Positions 44,335 through 52,943 of a stretch of 64,000 bases of DNA are shown one piece after another. Origin of the DNA: Clostridium isatidis (GTDB lineage Bacteria; Bacillota; Clostridia; Clostridiales; Clostridiaceae); contig NZ_CP016786.1 in NCBI RefSeq assembly GCF_002285495.1, positions 2,616,501-2,680,500 of the forward strand, in the 5' to 3' direction. Under the pieces are notes generated by a model. The model had not been told where the DNA came from, searched no databases, and saw only the letters and a list, made by a program, of their open reading frames with translations. A program made the translations under genes and the position numbers. Position 1 is the stretch's first letter. Each line of letters starts with the position of its first letter.

Positions 44335-45123
44335 CTATCTTTCAAATATATCACCTAATGTTCCTAAAATGCTTCCTTGATCTACTTGTCTTCCGCCAGT
44401 ATGTGGAGCAGCTGCAATTACCCTAGAAGCTAACTTACTAAATGGTAAGCTTTGAATCCATACATCTCCTGGACCTGTTAATGTAGCAAAGAACATTCCT
44501 TCTCCACCAAATAGTGTATTTTTTATTCCTCCAACAAATTCTATATCATAATGTACATTTTGAGTCATTGCAACTAAACATCCTGTATCTATTTTAATTG
44601 TTTCTCCAGGCATTAAACTTCTTTTTACTATAGTACCTCCTGCATTTATGAAAGCCATACCATCCCCTTCTAATTTTTGAAGTATAAAGCCTTCACCACC
44701 AAAGAATCCTACTCCTAATTTCTTTGTAAATACAATCCCGATATTTACCCCCATAGCTGAACATAAATATGCATCCTTTTGACAGATTATTCTTCCGCCA
44801 TAATTCTTAAGATCAATTGGTATTATCTTTCCTGGATAAGGTGCAGCAAAGGCTACCTTTTGCTTTATATAACCTGTATTGCTAAAGGAAGTCATAAATA
44901 AACTTTCACCTGTAATTACTCTCTTAGCAGCTCCTCCTAAAACACCCCAGAAGCCACCGCTTTTTTTACTGCCATCTCCAAAAACAGTATCCATTTTAAT
45001 ACTGCTGTCCATCATCATCATGGCTCCAGCTTCAGCAATTACTGCTTCTCTAGGGTCTAGGGTAATTTCAACAAATTGCATTTCATTCCCTTTAATTTCA
45101 TATTCAATTTCATGTGCTATCAT
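44335..45123 (-). CDS. AIM24/TIGR00266-family protein
   Basis: 262 residues, beta-rich. Signature features IAEAGAMMMMDSSI, GESLFMTSFSNTG, GGEGFILQKLEGDG and FGGEGMFFATLTGPG mark the AIM24 family. Function in bacteria is not established. Sits next to another conserved small protein gene (LURP-one type) with which it may form a unit. AAAGGAG precedes the ATG. Confidence 0.85.
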   Translation of the reverse strand: MIAHEIEYEIKGNEMQFVEITLDPREAVIAEAGAMMMMDSSIKMDTVFGDGSKKSGGFWGVLGGAAKRVITGESLFMTSFSNTGYIKQKVAFAAPYPGKIIPIDLKNYGGRIICQKDAYLCSAMGVNIGIVFTKKLGVGFFGGEGFILQKLEGDGMAFINAGGTIVKRSLMPGETIKIDTGCLVAMTQNVHYDIEFVGGIKNTLFGGEGMFFATLTGPGDVWIQSLPFSKLASRVIAAAPHTGGRQVDQGSILGTLGDIFER

Positions 45124-45153
45124 TTTTCTATCTCCTTTGCATTTTAATTATTC

Positions 45154-45636
45154 TTAATTATTTTCATGATATCTTACCATATCAATAATTACTAGTAATC
45201 CAATTAAAAAAACAGTATATTCCTCATCAAATACTTCTAATGAATAAGAATCTGTAAAAATACTAATCTCCTTATCTATTCTACCTATTTCTCTATTTTC
45301 CTTTTCTATTATATAATGTCTTCCTAGAACATCTCTTGCTCTCATTTTTATATTTCCCATTTGACCAGTAATATTATATTCAGGAAACATAAATTCTTTC
45401 CTTATTTCAGCAATTTCCATCATATTGGAATCGTAAGCAATATATCTATGCGCTCCAATCCTTATCTGCTGTTTTAAAAATAATATTCTCCTATTGTTCA
45501 AATCATAAACGTATATATTTTTACCAATATCAAACTTATCAGCCTCTACTATATATTCCTCTTTACCATGCTCATTTAATACATCAAACTTACTCCCAAT
45601 TGAAAATAATCTTTGATTAATAGAAAACTTTCTCAT
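45154..45636 (-). CDS. LURP-one-related (YxjI-type) protein
   Basis: 160 residues from the ATG 8 nt after AAGGGG. Tubby-like C-terminal fold: RLFSIGSKFDVLNEHGKEEYIVEAD, GRHYIIEKENREIGRI and a terminal hydrophobic stretch FLIGLLVIIDMV. Function unknown; the fold may bind membrane lipids. Directly upstream of the AIM24-family gene. Confidence 0.8.
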   Translation of the reverse strand: MRKFSINQRLFSIGSKFDVLNEHGKEEYIVEADKFDIGKNIYVYDLNNRRILFLKQQIRIGAHRYIAYDSNMMEIAEIRKEFMFPEYNITGQMGNIKMRARDVLGRHYIIEKENREIGRIDKEISIFTDSYSLEVFDEEYTVFLIGLLVIIDMVRYHENN

Positions 45637-45768
45637 TAACATTTCCCCTTTTTAATATTTTTTGTAACCTCTTTAAAAGGTTTGTATAAATCTTAAATAT
45701 AGTATAATATACCACTTAATTAAAATCAATATTTTTATAGCAAAAATTTGAAATTTTATAAAAAGAAA

Positions 45769-45798
45769 AGCTATTACATAAAAATTTATGTAACAGCT
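45769..45798 (-). terminator. Terminator of murB
   Basis: Perfect 12-bp stem AGCTATTACATA / TATGTAACAGCT with one mismatch; minus-strand tail TTTCTTTTTATAA. Confidence 0.8.
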
Positions 45799-45902
45799 CT
45801 ATTTTCTAATTATTTATTATTAAATTTTTAACTAATAATATTTATATAATTCAACTATAATGAATTATTTTCTCATTTGTTAATTGCCAACTGTCAATTA
45901 GT

Positions 45903-46817
45903 TTAGTCTTCTCCTAATATTCTAACTTCAGGATGAAGTTCTACACCAAACTTATCTTTTACTTCCTTCTGAATATGTTTTATTAGATCTATTATATCCT
46001 TAGCAGTAGCTCCACCCTTATTAATTACAAATCCTGAATGTTTTTCTGAAACTGCTGCGCCACCAATACTATATCCCTTTAATCCCGCGTCTTGTATAAG
46101 CTTTCCAGCATAATATCCTTCTGGCCTTTTAAAAGTGCTTCCAGCAGATGGATATTCTAAAGGCTGCTTTTCTTCCCTTCTTCTTGTTAGATCATCTACA
46201 GTTTCTTTTATTTTATCATACTCAGCTTTTTGTAATTTAAATCTTGCTGATAATACTACATAATTTTTTTTCATAACGATTGATGATCTATAACCTAGTT
46301 CTAATTCTTCTTTTGATAACACTACTACTTCATTCTTATCATTTATTACTTCTGCAGATTCTATAACATCAGCAATTTCTCCATTATAGGCTCCTGCATT
46401 CATAAAAACAGCTCCGCCTACTGTTCCAGGTATTCCACAAGAAAATTCAAGGCCTGTTAAAGAGTTTTTTAAAGCCTCATTAGAGATATCCTTAAGCATA
46501 GCTCCACATTCCGCTTCTAATATATCTCCATCTACTCTTATGTTTTTTAATTCATTTAACTTTATTACAACTCCTCTTATTCCGCCATCTTTAACCAATA
46601 AATTAGATCCGTTGCCAACTACATAGAAAGGTATGCTCTTTTCTCTACATATTTTTATGGTTTTTATAACTTGCTCTTTAGATTCTGGTATTAAAAGTAT
46701 ATCAGCTGGTCCACCTACTCTAAAATAAACATGGTTCTTCATTTCAGAATCAAGAATTACATTTTCTTTTTTATAAAATTCCTCAAATAAACTATTTAAA
46801 TTTTTATATTGATTCAT
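45903..46817 (-). CDS. murB: UDP-N-acetylenolpyruvoylglucosamine reductase
   Basis: 304 residues. FAD site YVVGNGSNLLVKDGG and CGIPGTVGGAVFMNAGAY, catalytic serine in YPSAGSTFKRP and the C-terminal glutamate in LHPEVRILG. Makes UDP-MurNAc for peptidoglycan. Second-type MurB without the extra loop of the E. coli enzyme. AAGGAG precedes the ATG. Confidence 0.96.
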   Translation of the reverse strand: MNQYKNLNSLFEEFYKKENVILDSEMKNHVYFRVGGPADILLIPESKEQVIKTIKICREKSIPFYVVGNGSNLLVKDGGIRGVVIKLNELKNIRVDGDILEAECGAMLKDISNEALKNSLTGLEFSCGIPGTVGGAVFMNAGAYNGEIADVIESAEVINDKNEVVVLSKEELELGYRSSIVMKKNYVVLSARFKLQKAEYDKIKETVDDLTRRREEKQPLEYPSAGSTFKRPEGYYAGKLIQDAGLKGYSIGGAAVSEKHSGFVINKGGATAKDIIDLIKHIQKEVKDKFGVELHPEVRILGED

Positions 46818-46930
46818 ACCTAACTCCTTATAAAACGTAGTAATTGTCTTTACCTAGTATAAAATAAAAACATATAATAAACAATATTTTTATTTATATT
46901 ATTCATATTATATTTACTTTCTTTTCCTTG

Positions 46931-48802
46931 TTACAGCTTTTCTTTAACAGTAAAATAGTCAATTATACTTTGCGCTGCCTTTTTATCTATACTAGGAGTT
47001 TCTAACAACTCCTCAAAGCTAGCATTTTTAATATTTTCAACGCTGCCAAATTTCATTAGTAAATTTCGTCTCCTCTTTTCTCCTATGTTTGGTATATCCT
47101 CTAAAACTGAATGTAAAGTCCTTTTATCTCTTAAGGTTCTATGATAAGTAATTGCAAACCTATGGACTTCATCTTGTATTCTTCTAATTAGCTGCATTAA
47201 ATTTGAGTTTCTATTAATAATAAGTTCTTGATTATTATATATAATACCCCTAGTTTGATGCTTATCATCTTTTACTAAACCACAAACAGGAATATTGATA
47301 TTTAGTTTTTCTAATACTTCTAAAGCCACATTAACTTGGCCCTTTCCTCCATCCATCATTATAAGATCTGGGAAGAAAGAAAACTTTCCCGATGAAAAAT
47401 TTAATTTTCTTTCTTTTATTTCTTCAATTTCCTTTAATCCATGAGTAAATCTTCTTTCTAAAATTTCCCTCATGCTATCATAATCATTAGCTCCCTTAAC
47501 AGATTTTATTTTAAATCTTCTATAATCGCTATTTTTAGCTTTTCCTTCCTCAAATACTATCATAGAGCCGACTGAATCTACACCTTGAATATTAGATATA
47601 TCATAAGATTCTATTCTAAATGGAATATCATCTAAATCTAATATATCTCTTAATTCTTCTAAAGCTATTTTATTAGTCATTTTATCTCTAAGTATCTTAT
47701 CTTTAAACTTTTCTAGAGTAATTTTGGCATTGCTTTTTACCATTTCTAGCATTTCTTTCTTTTGACCCTTTTGAGGTATCTTTATTGTTACATTAGCTCC
47801 TCTTTTTATCTTTAAAAATTCTTCAAGCAATTCTATCTCTTCTATCTTTGGAACATAAATATATCTTGGTATCTTTGCTGTTCCGCCATAGAAAGAAGTA
47901 ATAAACTCCTCTAGAATTTCTCCAATTTCTTCATTTACAGTATTCTCAAATATAAAATCTTCTCTTCCTAATATTTTTCCATCTCTAGAGAAGAAAATTT
48001 GAATACAGCTATCTTTTTCATCCTGATAGATATTAATAAAATCTTCGTCACCTTCCATTGTTTTAAATATCTTTTGTTTTTCTACAATATTTTCTATGGC
48101 AAATATTTTATCTCTTAACTTAGCTGCTTTTTCAAAATCTAAATTTCTTGATGCCTCTTCCATACTTTCCTTAAGATAATTTTTTATTTTTTTATCTTTA
48201 CCATTAAGTATATCTATAATTTGATCAATCATTTTTCTATATTCTTCTTTTGATATATACCCTGCACATGGTGCTACACATTTTTTAATATGGTAATTTA
48301 AACATGGTCTAACCTTTGGACCATCTTCCTTAATTAATAATTTGCAATCCCTTACAGGAAATATTTTATATATTAATTTTATTGTTTCATAAACTGCAGT
48401 TCCATTTGTATATGGTCCAAAATATTTACCACCATCTTTAACATATCTTCTAGTTACAAATACTCTTGGGAAATCATCATTAGTTGTTATTTTTATGAAA
48501 GGATAAAATTTATCGTCTTTAAGTAAGATATTATACCTAGGACTGTATTTTTTTATTAAATTACCTTCTAAAATTAAGGCTTCCATTTCATTATCGGTTA
48601 CTATATACTCAAATTCTGCTATATTCTTAACCATTGCCTTAACCTTTTCGGTATGATTTTTAGAATTTTGGAAATAACTTTTAACTCTATTTTTTAATAT
48701 TTTAGCCTTACCTACATAAATAACTTCTCCGAGAGAATTCTTCATTAAATAAACTCCAGGCTTCTCTGGTAAGTTTTTCAAATGGTACTCAAAATCAAAC
48801 AT
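46931..48802 (-). CDS. uvrC: Excinuclease ABC subunit C
   Basis: 623 residues from the ATG preceded by GGAGG; upstream codons lack a site. GIY-YIG nuclease at the N-terminus (PGVYLMKN, EVIYVGKAK), UVR domain, RNase-H-like second nuclease (ESYDISNIQG, PDLIMMDGGKGQV) and terminal helix-hairpin-helix. Cuts either side of lesions with UvrAB. Confidence 0.96.
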   Translation of the reverse strand: MFDFEYHLKNLPEKPGVYLMKNSLGEVIYVGKAKILKNRVKSYFQNSKNHTEKVKAMVKNIAEFEYIVTDNEMEALILEGNLIKKYSPRYNILLKDDKFYPFIKITTNDDFPRVFVTRRYVKDGGKYFGPYTNGTAVYETIKLIYKIFPVRDCKLLIKEDGPKVRPCLNYHIKKCVAPCAGYISKEEYRKMIDQIIDILNGKDKKIKNYLKESMEEASRNLDFEKAAKLRDKIFAIENIVEKQKIFKTMEGDEDFINIYQDEKDSCIQIFFSRDGKILGREDFIFENTVNEEIGEILEEFITSFYGGTAKIPRYIYVPKIEEIELLEEFLKIKRGANVTIKIPQKGQKKEMLEMVKSNAKITLEKFKDKILRDKMTNKIALEELRDILDLDDIPFRIESYDISNIQGVDSVGSMIVFEEGKAKNSDYRRFKIKSVKGANDYDSMREILERRFTHGLKEIEEIKERKLNFSSGKFSFFPDLIMMDGGKGQVNVALEVLEKLNINIPVCGLVKDDKHQTRGIIYNNQELIINRNSNLMQLIRRIQDEVHRFAITYHRTLRDKRTLHSVLEDIPNIGEKRRRNLLMKFGSVENIKNASFEELLETPSIDKKAAQSIIDYFTVKEKL

Positions 48803-48878
48803 TACACTCCTCCATAAAGCTTTTCCTTTGTATATAAATTTTAACATTTTAATCTTAAGTAAACAAAAGGAATTTTAT

Positions 48879-48929
48879 TGCAATTCACAATTCATAATGC
48901 ATACTGTACACTGTGAATTGTGAACTGCA
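48879..48929. repeat. Inverted repeat of CAATTCACAATTCA type, copy 2
   Basis: 16-bp arms TGCAATTCACAATTCA with one mismatch and a 19-nt loop. Lacks a T-run on either strand. Related to 40786-40814. Confidence 0.55.
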
Positions 48930-48943
48930 AAAGGTACTTTTAC

Positions 48944-49495
48944 CTAAAACGGTGATTCAAACTCTTCGAATCTTGGCCATTTTTCATCTTCTTCTTCAAC
49001 TTCTACTTCATATTTATCTAAAAATTCCCAAGGTATATTTAGTGATGACCAATGAATTCCATCTCTTAAACTTAAGATATAGGGTTTTGTAACTTTATAA
49101 TAGATTATAGCATTTTTTTCTCCTTTTATATAATAACCATGAGCACAACCACTTGGAATATATATAATGTTTCTATTATTTTCGTTTAACTCTATCACAG
49201 TATATTTCCCAAAGGTTCTTGATTTTTTTCTTAAGTCTACTACAACATCTTGAATTGAACCACTTAAGCATGTAACTAATTTATCATGTGCTTCTGGAGG
49301 TCTCTGGAAGTGCATTCCTCTAACTACACCTGGTTTTGCAATTGCATAGCACTCCTCTTTAAATTCTGTACTTAATCCATAAATATTAAACTGTGTATTA
49401 TTAAATATTTTTATAAAATCACATTTATCTTCCATTAAAACCATAGGGGTTATTAAATAGCATCCATCTACTTCTAATTCTTCAAATCTAAACAT
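48944..49495 (-). CDS. RmlC-like dTDP-sugar epimerase family protein
   Basis: 183 residues, cupin fold. Motifs VRGMHFQRPPEAHDKLV, GSIQDVVVDLRKKSRTFGKY and IPSGCAHGYY match dTDP-4-dehydrorhamnose 3,5-epimerases. No other rhamnose genes are near, and the N-terminus is divergent, so the nucleotide sugar is uncertain. AAGGAG precedes the ATG. Confidence 0.8.
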   Translation of the reverse strand: MFRFEELEVDGCYLITPMVLMEDKCDFIKIFNNTQFNIYGLSTEFKEECYAIAKPGVVRGMHFQRPPEAHDKLVTCLSGSIQDVVVDLRKKSRTFGKYTVIELNENNRNIIYIPSGCAHGYYIKGEKNAIIYYKVTKPYILSLRDGIHWSSLNIPWEFLDKYEVEVEEEDEKWPRFEEFESPF

Positions 49496-49623
49496 ATATC
49501 CTTCTCCTTAATCATAAATTTTTTCTCTTGTATTTAAAAATTTAAATGATTTTACATTTTAATATATGAATCAAAACCTTATTCAGTTAATAATTAGCTA
49601 TGGATAATTGATTGAAAAGTAAA

Positions 49624-49665
49624 AAATAGAGATAAAAACAAGAAAAATTGTTCTTATCTCTATTT
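49624..49665 (-). terminator. Terminator of the FHA-ftsW-PBP cluster
   Basis: 12-bp stem AAATAGAGATAA with 18-nt loop, flanked by A-run and T-run. Confidence 0.75.
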
Positions 49666-49687
49666 ATATATTTTAGATTTTCAACTA

Positions 49688-51151
49688 TCAATTGCCAAGC
49701 ACTGCTTGCCGCACCACCTGTGATGCAATATCTGCAGCAGAACCTGCCCCACTTTCTCCATTTTCAACTATAACCGCAACTGCAATTTTAGGATCATCAA
49801 CTGGTGCTATTGATATAAACCATCCATGAGGAATTGCCTCTACTCCGTTTTCCATATAATCTGCTGTTCCTGTTTTTCCCCCTGCATTAGTTCCATCAAA
49901 ATATGGCCATCTATATATATTATTAGAAACTAAATAACTCATATATTCTTTTATAATAGCCGTTATATCTGCTGAAATCACATCACTCTTAAGTGCTTTA
50001 TTTTCTATTTCCTTTATAGTATTTCCATCTTTATCGATAACTTTATTAACTAATTTAGGCTGCATTAAAACTCCATCATTTGCAACAGTTGCTGCAACAA
50101 TAGCCATCTGCATAGGGGTTACAGCCACACTCCCTTGACCAATACCACTTTGAGCTATATTCCCTAATTCATATTCTCCTAACTTCGGAAAAGTACTTTG
50201 TGATATAGATACACCTACTCCTGGTATTCTTGCATTAAAGCCAAACCTTTCTGCAACTTCCTTTAATTTATCGTTACCCATTTCCATGGCTAAAGTTCCA
50301 AATACAACATTGCTTGATACTCTATAAGCAGTTTTTAAGTCTAGACTTCCATGAGCCTGCTTCATAAAGTTGTTAAGTTCTATTCCATCCTCAAATGTAA
50401 TCTTACCTTGATCATCAAAAATTCTAGCTGTTACAGCCGGATCATTTTCAATAGCCGCAGCTAAAGTTACAGTTTTAAAAACAGATCCCGGAGGATATAT
50501 TCCATATAAGGCTCTATTTAACAGCCTGCTTTCAGTATCTTCTCCGCTATTAGCATCTTCCATTGCTCTTTCTAAATTAGTTGGATCATAAGTAGGTTTA
50601 GATACCATAGCAAGAATTTCTCCAGTTTTAGGATTTAAAGCAACCACTGAGCCCTTTCTATCTCCTAAAGCATCATAGGCAATTCTTTGAAGATCATAAT
50701 CCAAGGTTGTAATTATACCATTTCCTACTTTTTCTTCATTTCTATTTTCTATTGCACTTTTTAAATCAAAATCCTTTAGCAGACTTCTAAAACTATTTGT
50801 AAAGCTATTATATTTTGATAATTCTTCATCAAATTCTTCTTCCAAACCTGTAATACCATATCTTTCATCTATATAACCTAAAGCATGAACATATAAGTCT
50901 CCATATGCATAATCTCTACTTTGATTATATTCGTCAATTCTTGCACTAGTAACAATAGGATTACCATCTCTATCGTAAATAGTTCCTCTTATTACTTCAT
51001 TTCTTTTTGCCCAAAGTCTTCTATTACCTGAATCTGCTGCTATATCAGGTCCTTTAAATACTTGAAAATATGCTATATAGGATATCAATGCTATAAAGCA
51101 AAAAAGAAATATTATCATTACATTTTTAACATTTTTTGCTAGAGAATTCAT
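49688..51151 (-). CDS. Class B penicillin-binding protein (transpeptidase)
   Basis: 487 residues from the ATG preceded by AAGGAGG; the longer frame runs back into ftsW. One N-terminal membrane helix, dimerisation part, then the transpeptidase triad: SxxK in PPGSVFKT, SxN in YRVSSN, and KTG in GGKTGTADY. Cross-links peptidoglycan with the FtsW/RodA partner encoded 14 nt upstream. Resembles the PbpA-type in clostridial FHA-rodA-pbpA clusters. Confidence 0.93.
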   Translation of the reverse strand: MNSLAKNVKNVMIIFLFCFIALISYIAYFQVFKGPDIAADSGNRRLWAKRNEVIRGTIYDRDGNPIVTSARIDEYNQSRDYAYGDLYVHALGYIDERYGITGLEEEFDEELSKYNSFTNSFRSLLKDFDLKSAIENRNEEKVGNGIITTLDYDLQRIAYDALGDRKGSVVALNPKTGEILAMVSKPTYDPTNLERAMEDANSGEDTESRLLNRALYGIYPPGSVFKTVTLAAAIENDPAVTARIFDDQGKITFEDGIELNNFMKQAHGSLDLKTAYRVSSNVVFGTLAMEMGNDKLKEVAERFGFNARIPGVGVSISQSTFPKLGEYELGNIAQSGIGQGSVAVTPMQMAIVAATVANDGVLMQPKLVNKVIDKDGNTIKEIENKALKSDVISADITAIIKEYMSYLVSNNIYRWPYFDGTNAGGKTGTADYMENGVEAIPHGWFISIAPVDDPKIAVAVIVENGESGAGSAADIASQVVRQAVLGN

Positions 51152-51165
51152 GGCTTCCTCCTTAT

Positions 51166-52398
51166 TTAATTTTCCTCTGATACCTTTTGTAACATTCCTA
51201 GTGCAAAGAACATTGAGAGCATTGAACTTCCTCCATAGCTTATAAGGGGTAATGTTATACCTGTAAGTGGTATTACAGTGAATATTCCCCCTATAATAAC
51301 TAATGTTTGACATGCAATCATTGTACTTAAGCCAACTACCAACAATTGACTAAATTTATCACTAGTAACAAAAGCTATTCTAATTCCTCTATAAAATAGA
51401 AGGAAGTATAATATCATAATTCCTACTGCAAATATTATTCCAAATTCCTCACATATTACAGCAAAAATAAAGTCACTTTCGCTTGCAAATATTAAATCTG
51501 GAAATCCATTACCTAATCCAACTCCAAATAATCCACCAGATGCTATTGCATATAAACCTTGTACAATCTGATAACCTTCATCATTTGCATACTTCCAAGG
51601 ATCAAGCCATACCATAACTCTTCTTTTAACATGACTAAATACCCCATATGCACCTATAGCTCCTACTATTGAAAGACCAAGACATGTAAACACATATTTC
51701 TTCTTAGATGTTGCTATATAAAGCATAGTAACTGCTATACCAAAAAATATAAGTGTAGACCCTAAGTCTGTTTGAAGAACCATACATACTAAAGAATACA
51801 TTACAATTAGAGCTGGTACTATAAGCTGTTTGAAATCTGCTTTTATATTATTTTTACTTTCATAATCTTTCAAGGAAGAAGCTAAATATAAAATTAAAGA
51901 TATTTTCCCAAATTCAGAAGGTTGAAATCCAAAGGGGCCAAAATATACCCAATTCATTGCCCCATTTGTTTCAACATTGAATATAAGTCCATAAATCAAT
52001 CCCATTGGCATAAGGATTAAAGTTATAATCATATATATTTTCCTGTACTCTGCAAACTTACTCATATTAGGCAGAGCTACTGAAATAACTATGTAAGCAG
52101 TTATTCCTAATATTGCCCATAACAATTGTTTAATTGCCATACTTTGATCTATTCTAAATAGTACAGCCACTCCAATAACTGCTAATATACTTGAAAATAT
52201 AAATAAGAATTTATCTCCATTTGGATAAAATCTTCTTATTAAATAATGAGAAAAACCTATTATAAGACAAAGACCTAATCCTATAAAAACTGCATTCTTG
52301 TTTAAAGGCTTTTCAAGTAGTGCCAAATTAGTAAATATTAAAATACATAATAAATAAATTAATTTAAGCACTCTTTTTTCTAACTTTAATTTATTCAT
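51166..52398 (-). CDS. FtsW/RodA/SpoVE-family glycosyltransferase
   Basis: 410 residues from the ATG after TTAGGAG; about ten membrane helices. SEDS signatures NGAMNWVYFGPFGFQPSEFGKIS and GITLPLISYGGSSM. Polymerises lipid II with the class B PBP encoded next. Which process (elongation or division) cannot be told from sequence. Confidence 0.92.
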   Translation of the reverse strand: MNKLKLEKRVLKLIYLLCILIFTNLALLEKPLNKNAVFIGLGLCLIIGFSHYLIRRFYPNGDKFLFIFSSILAVIGVAVLFRIDQSMAIKQLLWAILGITAYIVISVALPNMSKFAEYRKIYMIITLILMPMGLIYGLIFNVETNGAMNWVYFGPFGFQPSEFGKISLILYLASSLKDYESKNNIKADFKQLIVPALIVMYSLVCMVLQTDLGSTLIFFGIAVTMLYIATSKKKYVFTCLGLSIVGAIGAYGVFSHVKRRVMVWLDPWKYANDEGYQIVQGLYAIASGGLFGVGLGNGFPDLIFASESDFIFAVICEEFGIIFAVGIMILYFLLFYRGIRIAFVTSDKFSQLLVVGLSTMIACQTLVIIGGIFTVIPLTGITLPLISYGGSSMLSMFFALGMLQKVSEEN

Positions 52399-52408
52399 AT
52401 TTATACTC

Positions 52409-52861
52409 CTAATTCTTATCTGATCTAATAACTTTAAATATTGCACTACCTATCCTAAACTTATCGTTTGCTCTCAATTTAAAATATTCTTTTATTTTTA
52501 CATCATTAACAAAAATACCATTGGTACTTTCTAAATCTCTAATAATTATTTCATTATTTTTAAGTTTAATTTCAGCATGATTTCCAGATACATATTGATC
52601 ACTAAGTCTTATCGTATTACCTTCTTTTCTTCCTATGGTAATTACATCTCTTAGTAATAAAATAGATCCTTCTTCTAAATTTGAATTTTCTCCTACGCTA
52701 ACAACTTCTATTCCATAGTTTCTTTTAGTAGAACTTGGTCTTTTTCTTCCACCACTTTTTACATCCTTATACATTATCTTTAAAGCATAAAAAATAATGA
52801 AATAAAGTATTACTATAAACGCTATTCCAAAAACCAGTCTTATAACCTTCGAAAAATCCAT
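52409..52861 (-). CDS. FHA-domain membrane protein
   Basis: 150 residues. One N-terminal membrane helix (about 8-28), a basic linker, then an FHA domain from about 70 (ITIGRKEGNTIRLSDQYVSGNHAEI, LESTNGIFVND). FHA domains bind phosphothreonine, so it likely links a Ser/Thr kinase to the wall enzymes encoded immediately after it. Confidence 0.9.
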   Translation of the reverse strand: MDFSKVIRLVFGIAFIVILYFIIFYALKIMYKDVKSGGRKRPSSTKRNYGIEVVSVGENSNLEEGSILLLRDVITIGRKEGNTIRLSDQYVSGNHAEIKLKNNEIIIRDLESTNGIFVNDVKIKEYFKLRANDKFRIGSAIFKVIRSDKN

Positions 52862-52943
52862 CTTTTCACCTCTAATTAGTTATTATACTATCATTATATA
52901 TTAAAATAATTAAATAAAAATAACAACTGGCTTAATCTTATAA

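Noticed and set aside
40786..48929. CRISPR array
   Set aside because: Only two distant related copies and no regular spacers or cas genes.
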